Below, piece after piece: positions 1 through 8,214 of a DNA stretch of 64,000 nt. This DNA comes from Companilactobacillus crustorum JCM 15951. GTDB taxonomy: Bacteria; Bacillota; Bacilli; Lactobacillales; Lactobacillaceae. Positions within the stretch are counted from its first letter, which is position 1; the number at the start of each line of letters is the position of its first letter. A program made the position numbers and the translations under genes. The notes beneath the pieces were generated by a model. It was not told the DNA's origin, ran no database searches, and saw only the letters and a program-made list of their open reading frames with translations. The stretch covers positions 1 to 64,000 of the forward strand of contig NZ_AZDB01000010.1 in assembly GCF_001434585.1 (NCBI RefSeq), in the 5' to 3' direction.

Positions 1-34
1 AATTCGGATTAAATTTGCAATCTACCTTAGCCAT
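1..34 (-). CDS. 5' end of an unidentified gene cut by the window edge
   Basis: On the minus strand an ATG at 34-32 is preceded by a GGGGG ribosome binding site seven bases upstream and opens a frame that stays open to the window edge (MAKVDCKFNPN). Eleven residues are too few to name a product. The gene would be transcribed in the same direction as the antiterminator to its right, about 140 bp downstream of it. The call rests only on start codon plus Shine-Dalgarno and could be chance. Confidence 0.35.
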   Translation of the reverse strand, partial: MAKVDCKFNPN

Positions 35-176
35 AAATTTGCCCCCATTTCTAAATATTATTTTTCAAAATAATTATTTAATTTTAACTTTTTAAATGAT
101 TTATTAGTATTATTAAATATTTTTTAATAAAAGTCCAACGTTATACCGTTATAATTCATTAATTATGAGAATTTTA
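35..176. other. AT-rich intergenic region with a small palindrome
   Basis: No gene. The palindrome TTATACCGTTATAA (about 140-153) has 5-bp arms around CCGT and lies upstream of the start at 34, so it could be an operator. No clear terminator follows the antiterminator gene that ends at 177. Confidence 0.25.
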
Positions 177-1031
177 TTAATGTTGATGCAGTCCGTCTTC
201 TTGAGTAATTCTTTGAATATGAATGATAAAGTACAATAATTCTTTACTAGTTAGTTGAACTCCCTTAATTTGTTTAATTTTATTAGAAATTTGTTTGGCA
301 ATGTCAGTTGATCCCAGATAATCTCGTTCAATTTCTAATTCAATTTTGCGATCAAACTTAGTATCTTGAGATGTATTATCCAATCGCTGTTTCAAATATT
401 GCAAATGAACCATAAATCGATCGTAATAATTACTATTGCTTTCAGTTCGAAAAATATTATTTCTCACCAAAACGGTTTTAATTAGTTTAGCAAAATCTAT
501 TTCTGTATTGACTTGTTGCATTCTATTTTTATTATCGTGAGCATTAATAAAATGTAACGCAATATTTCTAATTTCTGTATCAGGCAACTTAATATTCAAA
601 TTATGATTAATTATACTTAAACCCTTACTAGCGATTAAATACTCATCTATATATTGATTGCTCATATCCGGAATGTGACTTGCCTGATATTTTCCAGCAA
701 GATAGCGCTTATAAGCCCCGTATATGTGGTCGCTCAAAGTAATATAAACATAATCTATTACTGGATAATTAAATTTTTTCTTCGCATAATCAACAATCTC
801 ATAAGTTGTTGTTACGATATCTATCGGTATATCTTTCAAGAGAAAATATAAATTCTTCTGTGAATCAACTGAATCCAAATAAAAAATCTTTTCTATTTTT
901 GAGCTATCTAGAAAAGATTTTTTTGACTTATGAAAGGCTATGCCTTTGCCTTTAACGATTGCTGATTGATTATCCCCTAAATCAACCAAAACTGTATTAT
1001 TATTAAAAATTTGTTGAATAATTAATTGCAT
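177..1031 (-). CDS. LicT/BglG-family transcriptional antiterminator (orphan copy)
   Basis: RNA-binding antiterminator of the BglG/SacY/LicT family, 284 aa, the normal length. An N-terminal CAT RNA-binding domain (about residues 1-55) precedes two PTS regulation domains. The four PRD histidines that PTS proteins phosphorylate in this family are visible: H102 (SDHIYG), H160 (IALHF), H209 (FMVHLQYL) and H271 (IIHIQR). Such proteins bind a RAT hairpin in a leader RNA and prevent termination when the cognate sugar is present. It is paralogous to the antiterminators at 5629 and 10300. Unlike those, it has no RAT sequence in the 84 bp upstream, so its target RNA is probably elsewhere, or it acts on the RATs of the neighbouring operons. 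Family certain, target unknown. Confidence 0.9.
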   Translation of the reverse strand: MQLIIQQIFNNNTVLVDLGDNQSAIVKGKGIAFHKSKKSFLDSSKIEKIFYLDSVDSQKNLYFLLKDIPIDIVTTTYEIVDYAKKKFNYPVIDYVYITLSDHIYGAYKRYLAGKYQASHIPDMSNQYIDEYLIASKGLSIINHNLNIKLPDTEIRNIALHFINAHDNKNRMQQVNTEIDFAKLIKTVLVRNNIFRTESNSNYYDRFMVHLQYLKQRLDNTSQDTKFDRKIELEIERDYLGSTDIAKQISNKIKQIKGVQLTSKELLYFIIHIQRITQEDGLHQH

Positions 1032-1115
1032 AATCTCCCTCCTTATACAATTAATTATAAATGATTTTTAATAATTTAAGTTTAAATTTAAAAATTAATG
1101 TAAGCGTCATATATC

Positions 1116-1928
1116 TTATAAAGCAAATTTTTCAATAGCTAGACCAACGCCACTATGATTATTATCAGCAGTAACATCATCACTATTGCTCTTTACTTCT
1201 GATAAAGCATTGCCCATGGCCACACCCTTACCAGCAATTTTTAACATATGGATATCATTGTCGCGATCACCCATGGCCATTACTTCAGAAAGAGTAAAAT
1301 GCAGCTTTTCTGCTAATACTTTTAAAGCCGCGCCTTTATTAACATCTTTCGGAAAAATCTCCAGAAAACCAATTCCTGTGCGAACAACAAAATAATTCTG
1401 ATCAAATTTTTGATGCACCAAATCGGAAATCTTATCCAATTCTTTTTGATTGCCATTAATAATGGCCTTTACAATTTCAAAATCAGCTGGTAACTGGTCG
1501 GGTTCTTTAAGATATAAACCATTATCATTTTCAAAAGCCTGCATAATCGTATACTTATCTAACCATTCATTACTACTGCTGTATGTATTGCCGGATTGAT
1601 CCACTACGTTGTAATGCAAGTTATTGTCTTTAACAAATTGTACGAACCCACGATAAAATTGATTGCTCATCATTTTTTGGAAAACAATTTTACCATCCAT
1701 ATTCTCAATAATAGCTCCACCATTAGTGATCATATATTGATCTGGTCCCGCAATTCCTAATGCTTTAGCAAAACCTATAACGGCGTTATGAGTTCTTCCT
1801 GAGCAAAGGACAACTTTAATTCCTTTGTTTAAGGCCCTTTGAATCATTTCCCGATTTTTTTGAGAAACGGTTTTCTCACTCGTCAAAAGGGTGTCATCCA
1901 TATCAAGAGCAATTAACTTATATTTCAT
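1116..1928 (-). CDS. Cof-type HAD-superfamily sugar-phosphatase-like hydrolase
   Basis: HAD hydrolase of the Cof/YidA type (class IIB cap), 270 aa. Motif I is ALDMDDTLL, with the nucleophile and acid/base aspartates at residues 8 and 10; motif IV is MGDRDNDIHML near residue 218. The cap domain lies between. Members dephosphorylate sugar phosphates or related metabolites in the cytoplasm; the substrate cannot be read from sequence. It lies downstream of the LacG-like gene but beyond a terminator (1976-2019), so it is probably transcribed separately, although on the same strand. Confidence 0.88.
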   Translation of the reverse strand: MKYKLIALDMDDTLLTSEKTVSQKNREMIQRALNKGIKVVLCSGRTHNAVIGFAKALGIAGPDQYMITNGGAIIENMDGKIVFQKMMSNQFYRGFVQFVKDNNLHYNVVDQSGNTYSSSNEWLDKYTIMQAFENDNGLYLKEPDQLPADFEIVKAIINGNQKELDKISDLVHQKFDQNYFVVRTGIGFLEIFPKDVNKGAALKVLAEKLHFTLSEVMAMGDRDNDIHMLKIAGKGVAMGNALSEVKSNSDDVTADNNHSGVGLAIEKFAL

Positions 1929-1975
1929 AATATTGACTCCTTTATTTATCTTTAACTTTTATTGTAATAGTTTTC

Positions 1976-2019
1976 AAAAAAATAACTCTGAGATAAAAGA
2001 AATATCCCAAAGTTATTTT
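1976..2019 (-). terminator. Rho-independent terminator of the first lac-like operon
   Basis: On the minus strand, arms of the AATAACT/AGTTATT type with a partly paired interior (GGGATA / TATCTC) are followed by a run of seven T, just after the stop of the GH1 gene at 2020. Confidence 0.75.
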
Positions 2020-3468
2020 TTATTTCACATTTGTTGAAACTTCTTTCATCGTATCAGCTAGTTCTTTGAACCATAAAGCACTCTTTTTGACATAACGTTT
2101 TTGATTATTAAAATCAACATAGAATAATCCATAACGCTTGTTGTAACCATTAGCCCAGGAAAATTGATCCTGTAGCGACCAGATGAAATAGCCATTAACG
2201 TCAACACCTTTATTACGAGCCTTTAGTAAGGCTTGTAGATGTTGATCGACATAATCAATTCGTTTGTCATCATCATAAACGTAATCATCTGGTGCATTTT
2301 CTGGAATTTGTTCCTTCATACCCACACCATTTTCTGTAATATAAATGGTCTTACAATTTGGATAATCCTTATGAATTCTAGTTAAAACATCATACAAACC
2401 AGCAGGATAAATATTCCAATCCCAATCTGTAGTCGGAATACCAGGATTTTTTACTGTTTCACAAACTCCATGGAATCTAAAGGAACTTGTGCCCTTATCA
2501 CCTGTACCATTGAAAGTATTGCCACTTTCACCATCATAGGCTTTGACATATTGATTTTGATAATAATTAAGGCCAAAGAAATCATTTTGAGTACTTGCCT
2601 CTTTTAGGATATCCATATCACCAGGCTGAATATCTAAATGTGCCTTATTCTTTTCTAATATCTCATTGATTAAAGCCATCGTTTCATCACTATATCTACC
2701 TAAGAAAGTACCATCTAGCAGAAAACGATTGATAAAAGCATCCTGCAAGGCCGCAGCATGTCTATTTTCTGGTGTATCGACAATTGGATAAACTGGTTGG
2801 ATTACATGAATCAAGCCTATTCTACCCTTGCATCCCATTTCTTTGAATAAATTGACAACTCGAGCATGAGCCAACAATTCATTATGCTCCGCCTGAATAG
2901 CACTAGAAACATCAAAATGATGATTGGGTGGGAAATTGCCTCCAATGTACTGTGATTGAGCTAAAGAAATTAATTCATTAATAGTAAACCAATTAGTTAC
3001 TTCTGGAAATTCTTTAAAACAGAATTTAGCATAATCGACAAAATAGTCAATTTGCTTGCGATTGAGCCAATCACCCTGGTCAAATAATGTCTTAGGCGTA
3101 TCAAAATGATGCAATGTTACGTATGGCTCAATTCCATTATCTAAACATTCTTTAAATAAGCGATGGTAATAAGCAACGCCCTTTTTATTGGGATTACCAG
3201 TTCCATTCGGAAAAATTCTTGTCCAAGCAATAGAAACACGAATCGCATTGAGACCATATTTTTTTGATAAAGCAATGTCCTCTGGATAACGATTATAAAA
3301 ATCACTTGCAGGATCAGGACTGAAACGACCTTGCTTCTTCAAATAGTCATCCCACATAGTCTTGCCTTTACCGTCGACTTTAGTATTACCTTCAACTTGA
3401 TAAGCAGCTGTAGCACCACCAAGTACAAAACCTTTTGGTAATGATTTCACACGATTAATCAATGTCAT
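2020..3468 (-). CDS. lacG: LacG-type GH1 6-phospho-beta-galactosidase / 6-phospho-beta-glucosidase
   Basis: Cytoplasmic glycoside hydrolase family 1 enzyme, 482 aa, that splits the phosphorylated disaccharide delivered by the PTS. The acid/base glutamate is E165 in FTINEL and the nucleophile E379 in YITENG. The C-terminal FSWANGYNKRYGLFYVDF block carries the Ser-Lys-Tyr phosphate-binding signature and resembles LacG more than BglA, from memory of the S. aureus protein. It overlaps the EIICB stop by 4 bp, so the two are translationally coupled. It is the last gene of the operon antiterminator-EIIA-EIICB-GH1. Whether it prefers phospho-galactosides or phospho-glucosides cannot be decided here. 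The usual P after TINE is L. Confidence 0.85.
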   Translation of the reverse strand: MTLINRVKSLPKGFVLGGATAAYQVEGNTKVDGKGKTMWDDYLKKQGRFSPDPASDFYNRYPEDIALSKKYGLNAIRVSIAWTRIFPNGTGNPNKKGVAYYHRLFKECLDNGIEPYVTLHHFDTPKTLFDQGDWLNRKQIDYFVDYAKFCFKEFPEVTNWFTINELISLAQSQYIGGNFPPNHHFDVSSAIQAEHNELLAHARVVNLFKEMGCKGRIGLIHVIQPVYPIVDTPENRHAAALQDAFINRFLLDGTFLGRYSDETMALINEILEKNKAHLDIQPGDMDILKEASTQNDFFGLNYYQNQYVKAYDGESGNTFNGTGDKGTSSFRFHGVCETVKNPGIPTTDWDWNIYPAGLYDVLTRIHKDYPNCKTIYITENGVGMKEQIPENAPDDYVYDDDKRIDYVDQHLQALLKARNKGVDVNGYFIWSLQDQFSWANGYNKRYGLFYVDFNNQKRYVKKSALWFKELADTMKEVSTNVK

Positions 3469-5201
3469 TTTTTATCTCCTTCGGTTTTATCGTCATTTTG
3501 TAATTTATCAACAATGAACTTCAATGCTTTATCAGCATGTCTTGTTAAATCAATATACTGTTTACCTGTGGTCGTGATCATTTTAACGTCGCTATGATCG
3601 GCTTCTTGTTTGAGTGAATCTTTCATAGCATCCATTTGTGGAGCAAGTACCGTTACATCCATATCGGGTAATAAATCACTGTGAGCACCATAAGCGGCAG
3701 CAGCGGCCTCAACAGGTAAATCCTTTTCCTTAGCCATCTTATTCAAAGCATTGGCAAGGATACCAGAAGTCCCACCACCAGCACATATAACTAGAATATT
3801 TAAAGCCTTTTTATCTTTAGTTAAACCTAGAGGAATGTCTCCGGCAGCTGTTGCAACAACGGCATCAGTAGCCACATTGGCATCTGTATCAGGATCAGAA
3901 TTTTCAGCAGCAATTTTATCTTTTTCTGCTTCTTCAGCAACTTTTTGCATATCATAAGCTTTGAAAAATGGATAATAAACAACCCCATCCATCACTATTA
4001 GAGCAACGGCTAAAATCACGGCTTGAATAGAGAATCTAACTCCCATAATCAATCCGATAGGACCAGGAGTTGGCCATGGCAAATTGAAGACAAATCCATT
4101 CATTCCAAAATAATCAACGAAAATCTTGAATAACCAAACATTCAAAATTGGAGCACCAATAAATGGAATAAAGAAAATTGGATTTAAAATAAGTGGAGCA
4201 CCGAATAGAATCGGTTCATTAACACCAAATGTAACAGGAATTGCGGCTGCACGTCCCACTGTCTTCAATTCTTTTGATCTTGCCCAGAGTGCAAACATAT
4301 AAGTGATGACTAATGTAGCTCCAGTTCCACCTAAAGTAGCAACGAAGTATTGAGTACCTTGTGCAAGAATCTTTGTGGCATGACCACCTGCTTGAACAAT
4401 CTTCATATTAGTTTCAACATTAGTTAAATAAATAGCTGTAACAGCAGGTTCAACAATTGATGGTCCTTGAATACCAATAAACCAGAAGAAAGCCATAGCA
4501 CCATAGACAATAGCTAATCCGACATAACCATCGGCGGCCGTGAATAATGGAGCTAGCACTTGAATGATCCAAGCAGCCAAGTTAGTACCAGTTGCCATTC
4601 TAAAGAAGATATCAAACAAACCAAAGAATGATGTCGACAATGCGAATGGAATAATATTAGCAAAAGCTGAAGAAATGTTCTGTGGTACTTGATCGGGCAT
4701 TTTAATTGTGATGTGATTCTTGAAACATACATAATACAAATTTGGAACGATAAATCCTACTAAAAAGGCTGCTAATAAACCTTTAGTACCCATATATCCT
4801 TCAGTAAAATATAAACCTAGTTTGTTTGTAAATGGATCTACAGCAACTAGCAGAAAGGCAACCTGTGATGCAAACATTACTGAGGCTGTAGGAATTTGAT
4901 TAATTTTTGGCAAACGTAAGTTTAAGCTCTTAGTAAGTGCTCTGGCAACGTTAGCTGCAGCCATTAATGATAGAACACCCATTGAATAGTTATAAATTTT
5001 CATTAATCCATCACTAACATTTGTTGGCCAATAAAAGCCCCAAATATTAGGAACATCAGCAACAAGAATAAACAATGACGAGAAAATAATGATTGGCATT
5101 AATGAAATGAAGCCATCACGAACAGCTTGTAAATAAATGTTGGCTGAGAGTTTTTTAAAAAACGGTTGTGCTTTTTCAATTTGTTTAACGATCGTATTCA
5201 T
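3465..5201 (-). CDS. lacE: LacE-type PTS lactose/cellobiose-family EIICB
   Basis: Membrane permease fused to its EIIB domain, 578 aa, close to the length of LacE proteins. The N-terminal 420 or so residues form the multi-pass EIIC with the family blocks TIKMPDQVPQNIS and FGVNEPILFGAPLI. An acidic, Ala-rich linker follows, then EIIB with the phosphorylatable cysteine in VICAGGGTSG (about residue 471). Together with the EIIA at 5265 it takes up and phosphorylates a disaccharide. The second-operon paralogue at 8215 has the same layout. The substrate is inferred only from the family. Confidence 0.9.
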   Translation of the reverse strand: MNTIVKQIEKAQPFFKKLSANIYLQAVRDGFISLMPIIIFSSLFILVADVPNIWGFYWPTNVSDGLMKIYNYSMGVLSLMAAANVARALTKSLNLRLPKINQIPTASVMFASQVAFLLVAVDPFTNKLGLYFTEGYMGTKGLLAAFLVGFIVPNLYYVCFKNHITIKMPDQVPQNISSAFANIIPFALSTSFFGLFDIFFRMATGTNLAAWIIQVLAPLFTAADGYVGLAIVYGAMAFFWFIGIQGPSIVEPAVTAIYLTNVETNMKIVQAGGHATKILAQGTQYFVATLGGTGATLVITYMFALWARSKELKTVGRAAAIPVTFGVNEPILFGAPLILNPIFFIPFIGAPILNVWLFKIFVDYFGMNGFVFNLPWPTPGPIGLIMGVRFSIQAVILAVALIVMDGVVYYPFFKAYDMQKVAEEAEKDKIAAENSDPDTDANVATDAVVATAAGDIPLGLTKDKKALNILVICAGGGTSGILANALNKMAKEKDLPVEAAAAAYGAHSDLLPDMDVTVLAPQMDAMKDSLKQEADHSDVKMITTTGKQYIDLTRHADKALKFIVDKLQNDDKTEGDKK

Positions 5202-5264
5202 AAGTACTTTACCCCCAGAGTTAGTTTTTTTGAATACTATTTTAAATAATAATTTCTCAATTAA

Positions 5265-5615
5265 TTAGTTCTTCATGTCTAATTTTTCTTCAATTTTGTT
5301 GATGCGTTCATATTCATCAATAAAGAATTTGCATTGATCCATCAACATCATAGTTGTCATTAAAGTATCTTGACCGTGGACCATAATAAATGTAACGTCC
5401 ATATCCATGCCACCAGCTTCATCAGCTAGTAACTTTGTTTGCTCATTGTGAGCGTCATTAATCGACTGTTTTGCTTCATCAACTAATTTTCTAGCCTCTT
5501 CGATTTTTCCTTCGCGTGCATTATCTAAGGCTTTGAGTAAAGCCGTCTTAGCATCTCCTGCATAAGCCACGATTGCAAAACCTGTCATTGAAATGTCTTC
5601 TTTTGTAACTGCCAT
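5265..5615 (-). CDS. lacF: LacF-type PTS lactose/cellobiose-family EIIA
   Basis: Soluble EIIA subunit, 116 aa, which carries phosphate from HPr to the EIIB cysteine. The active histidine is H80 in FIMVHGQDTLMTT, and D83, which corresponds to the metal-binding Asp of the trimeric family, is present. The protein is all-helical. It lies between the antiterminator and EIICB genes of the same operon. Nearly the same protein is encoded at 9945, so the two operons may share EIIA. Confidence 0.92.
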   Translation of the reverse strand: MAVTKEDISMTGFAIVAYAGDAKTALLKALDNAREGKIEEARKLVDEAKQSINDAHNEQTKLLADEAGGMDMDVTFIMVHGQDTLMTTMMLMDQCKFFIDEYERINKIEEKLDMKN

Positions 5616-5628
5616 AATAATTTACCTC

Positions 5629-6483
5629 TTATTTTGTTATTTTTTCTTTTGTTAAACGTTGAATATGAATAATGAAATAGAGTAATTCACTGCTACTAAT
5701 TTTTTTATCAAGTTGATTCTGAAGCCGGTCATAAATCTCATCAGCAATCTTAAAAGATCGTGGATATGACGTTTTCATCTCATCTTCCAATTTCTGATTA
5801 AACTCTTCATTATCTTCATTTTGGTCATCTAGTCGGCCAGTTAAATATTGCAGATGAATCATAAAACGATCATAATAATTTCCATTTCCATCTTTACGAA
5901 AAATAGCATTATCAGTTAAAACAGTTTTAACAATTTTATTGATATTGATTGCTTCAGTTTGATTTGCAGAATCTTGATGTATTTCTTCACCCTTAGCGTT
6001 AATAAAATGCAGAGCAATACTTTTTATCTCCGATTCAGGAAAATTCACATTCAAATTAGCATTAATAATGTCCAAACCATGACTAGCAATTAGATATTCA
6101 GTGGTATATTGATTACTCATATCAGGAACTAAACTTGCCTCATAGCTATGTGCTAAGTAACGCTGATATGCTCCATAGATATGATCACTTAAAGTTATAT
6201 ATACATAATCTAAAACGTTGTAATGAAACTTTCTTTTAGCATAATCAATAATTTCATAAGTCGTTGTTACCACATCAATGGGAATATCCTTCATCAAAAA
6301 GAATAAATTTTCGCGGGAAGCTTTAGTATTTAAATAAAATATTTTTTCAATCTTATTTGTTTCTAAATTTGATCCTTTACTCTTGTTGAAAGCAATTCCT
6401 TTGCCTTTAACAATCGCTTGTTTATGGTCTCCTAGGTTAACCAATGCACTATTATTGTTAAAAATCTGAGCTATCTCAACCAT
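5629..6483 (-). CDS. lacT: LacT/LicT-family antiterminator of the first lac-like operon
   Basis: BglG-family antiterminator, 284 aa. The CAT domain is at residues 1-55. PRD1 has H101 and H159; PRD2 has H210 and H273, matching the four phosphorylation sites of LicT. It is the first gene of its operon and is expected to bind the RAT at 6584-6608 in its own leader, allowing read-through of the terminator when the EII complex is engaged by sugar. CcpA control is suggested by the cre site on the promoter. Symbol by analogy with lacT of lactose operons. Confidence 0.9.
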   Translation of the reverse strand: MVEIAQIFNNNSALVNLGDHKQAIVKGKGIAFNKSKGSNLETNKIEKIFYLNTKASRENLFFLMKDIPIDVVTTTYEIIDYAKRKFHYNVLDYVYITLSDHIYGAYQRYLAHSYEASLVPDMSNQYTTEYLIASHGLDIINANLNVNFPESEIKSIALHFINAKGEEIHQDSANQTEAININKIVKTVLTDNAIFRKDGNGNYYDRFMIHLQYLTGRLDDQNEDNEEFNQKLEDEMKTSYPRSFKIADEIYDRLQNQLDKKISSSELLYFIIHIQRLTKEKITK

Positions 6484-6514
6484 CCAACTATCCTCCTTTC
6501 AGAACACAAAAAAA

Positions 6515-6588
6515 GAGATTACAAGATACCCATAAATATACAGCTGTAGTGAAAAACAGTTATATATTTATGGGTATCTAGTAATCTC
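6515..6588 (-). terminator. Leader terminator controlled by the antiterminator
   Basis: A 26-bp stem with one mismatch (arms 6515-6540 and 6563-6588) is followed on the minus strand by seven T. Its 5' arm overlaps the 3' end of the RAT, so RAT folding and terminator folding exclude each other, which is the classical LicT/BglG arrangement. Confidence 0.92.
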
Positions 6589-6608
6589 GCCTAATTTAAT
6601 AGTAACAA
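6584..6608 (-). promoter_or_regulatory. RAT (ribonucleic antiterminator) site, operon 1
   Basis: Minus strand TTGTTACTATTAAATTAGGC followed by GAGAT. The GTTACT...AGGC spacing matches the RAT consensus of bgl/lac/sac leaders. It is identical to the promoter-distal RAT of operon 2 (11241-11265). Confidence 0.88.
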
Positions 6609-6639
6609 TTTACTAGTTATTCATCTTTCAACAAGAATC

Positions 6640-6676
6640 AGTATAGCTCAGTTCCAAACGTTTGTAAACGTTTCCA
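6640..6676 (-). promoter_or_regulatory. Promoter of operon 1 with overlapping perfect cre site
   Basis: Minus strand -35 TTTACA (6668-6663), 17-bp spacer, -10 TATACT (6645-6640). The plus strand sequence TGTAAACGTTTCCA at 6663-6676 fits the cre consensus TGWAAACGNTWNCA fully and covers the -35 box, so CcpA bound there should block RNA polymerase. Confidence 0.85.
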
Positions 6677-6724
6677 AACATTTTTTTACAAATTATTAAA
6701 AACAATTTTTAAACTCAATATTAA

Positions 6725-6760
6725 ACAAAAAATGGAGAAACTTTTAGGGCTTCTCCATTT
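6725..6760 (-). terminator. Terminator of the second lac-like operon
   Basis: Minus strand hairpin AAATGGAGAA / TTCTCCATTT with a 10-base loop and a T run, directly after the GH1 stop at 6766. Confidence 0.85.
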
Positions 6761-6765
6761 CTAAT

Positions 6766-8202
6766 TTAAACGATACTTTCTTCAGGAATTTCATGTGTCT
6801 CACTAAGTTTCTTGAACCAAAAGGCACTCTTTTTAACATAACGTTTTTGAGTTGGAAAATCGACAAAGAATAATCCATAACGTTTGCTATAGCCATTTGT
6901 CCATGAGAATTGGTCTTGCAATGACCACATAAAGTAACCCTTAACATTAGCGCCATCATTGATAGCTTCAGCAATAGCTTTGAAGTACTTTTCCAAATAA
7001 TCAATTCGCTTAGGATCATCAATAATAGTATTAGAGTCAGCACCTTCAGGAAGACTCTCTTTTAGACCAATTCCGTTCTCAGTAACATAAATTGCTGGAC
7101 ATAGAGGATATTGATCATGAATACGCATTAAAATATCATGCATCCCTTTAGGATAAATTGGCCAATCCCAGTCTGTCGTTTCAATTCCATCTGGCTTTTT
7201 CTCTTCGCCAATACCATGCAATCTAGAAACAGAAGTTCCTTTAGCTCCTGTACCGTTATGAACGGTCTCTGATTCGCCGTTATAAGCTCTGATCCATTTA
7301 CTGAAATAATTATTTACACCTACAAAATCTAATTGATGAGCTGCTTTATTCAAGGCAGCCATTTCTTCTGGTGTAGTCTTAAACATTGGCTGATTATTAG
7401 CATCTAATATTTCCTTAACTAAAGCCAAAGTTTCAGGGTCATACTTACCGGCTAAAGTTCCGTCAAGATACAGACGATTTTCAAAAGCATCCTGCAAAGC
7501 GGCAGCATGTTTATCCTCTGGACTATCACTGTAAGGATAAACCGTTTGTAACGCATGCACCACACCAATTTCTCCACCTAAATTCATTTCTTTATAGGCA
7601 TTAACTATTCTAGCATGTGCAACATTTTGATTGTGTTCTGCTTGGAAAGCATGGTCAACTCTACCTTTTTCCCCAGGAGGGAATGTCCCTGATACATGTT
7701 GTTGAATGGCCATTGAAGTTGGCTCATTGATAGTTATCCAATACTTAACCTCTGGAAATTCCTTAAAACAAAATTTGGCATAATCAACGAACGAATTAAG
7801 CATTATTGGACTTAGCCAATCTCCAATTTCATGAAGTTTTTCAGGAGTATCAAAATGATGTAACGTTACAAAAGGAATAATATTGTGTTTAGCACATGAA
7901 GCAAACAGTTTATGATAATAATCTACTCCTCTTTTTTCCAAATGATCCGTAGTTCCATCTGGAAAAATTCTTGACCAAGCAATTGACACACGAATTGCTT
8001 GAACCCCATATTTTTCTGATAATGCTAAATCTTCGTCATAACGATGATAAAAATCAGCTGCAGGATCTGGACTAAAACGTCCTTGTTTTTCAAGATAATC
8101 ATCCCAAAGAACTTTCCCTTTTCCATCTTCCTTGGTAGCTCCTTCAACTTGATAGGCCGCACTAGCGCCGCCCATTAAAAAATCTTTCGGTAACTTAAAC
8201 AT
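6766..8202 (-). CDS. lacG: LacG-type GH1 phospho-beta-glycosidase, second operon
   Basis: GH1 enzyme, 478 aa, paralogous to the one at 2020. Acid/base E160 lies in ITINEP, nucleophile E375 in YVTENG, and FSWTNGYSKRYGLFFVDF is the phosphate-binding block. It hydrolyses the phosphorylated disaccharide imported by the adjacent EIICB. An AGGAGG site precedes the ATG. It is the last gene of its operon, 12 bp after EIICB and just before a terminator. It is clearly diverged from the first copy, which argues for different preferred substrates rather than a fresh duplication. Confidence 0.86.
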   Translation of the reverse strand: MFKLPKDFLMGGASAAYQVEGATKEDGKGKVLWDDYLEKQGRFSPDPAADFYHRYDEDLALSEKYGVQAIRVSIAWSRIFPDGTTDHLEKRGVDYYHKLFASCAKHNIIPFVTLHHFDTPEKLHEIGDWLSPIMLNSFVDYAKFCFKEFPEVKYWITINEPTSMAIQQHVSGTFPPGEKGRVDHAFQAEHNQNVAHARIVNAYKEMNLGGEIGVVHALQTVYPYSDSPEDKHAAALQDAFENRLYLDGTLAGKYDPETLALVKEILDANNQPMFKTTPEEMAALNKAAHQLDFVGVNNYFSKWIRAYNGESETVHNGTGAKGTSVSRLHGIGEEKKPDGIETTDWDWPIYPKGMHDILMRIHDQYPLCPAIYVTENGIGLKESLPEGADSNTIIDDPKRIDYLEKYFKAIAEAINDGANVKGYFMWSLQDQFSWTNGYSKRYGLFFVDFPTQKRYVKKSAFWFKKLSETHEIPEESIV

Positions 8203-8214
8203 TAATAAAACCTC

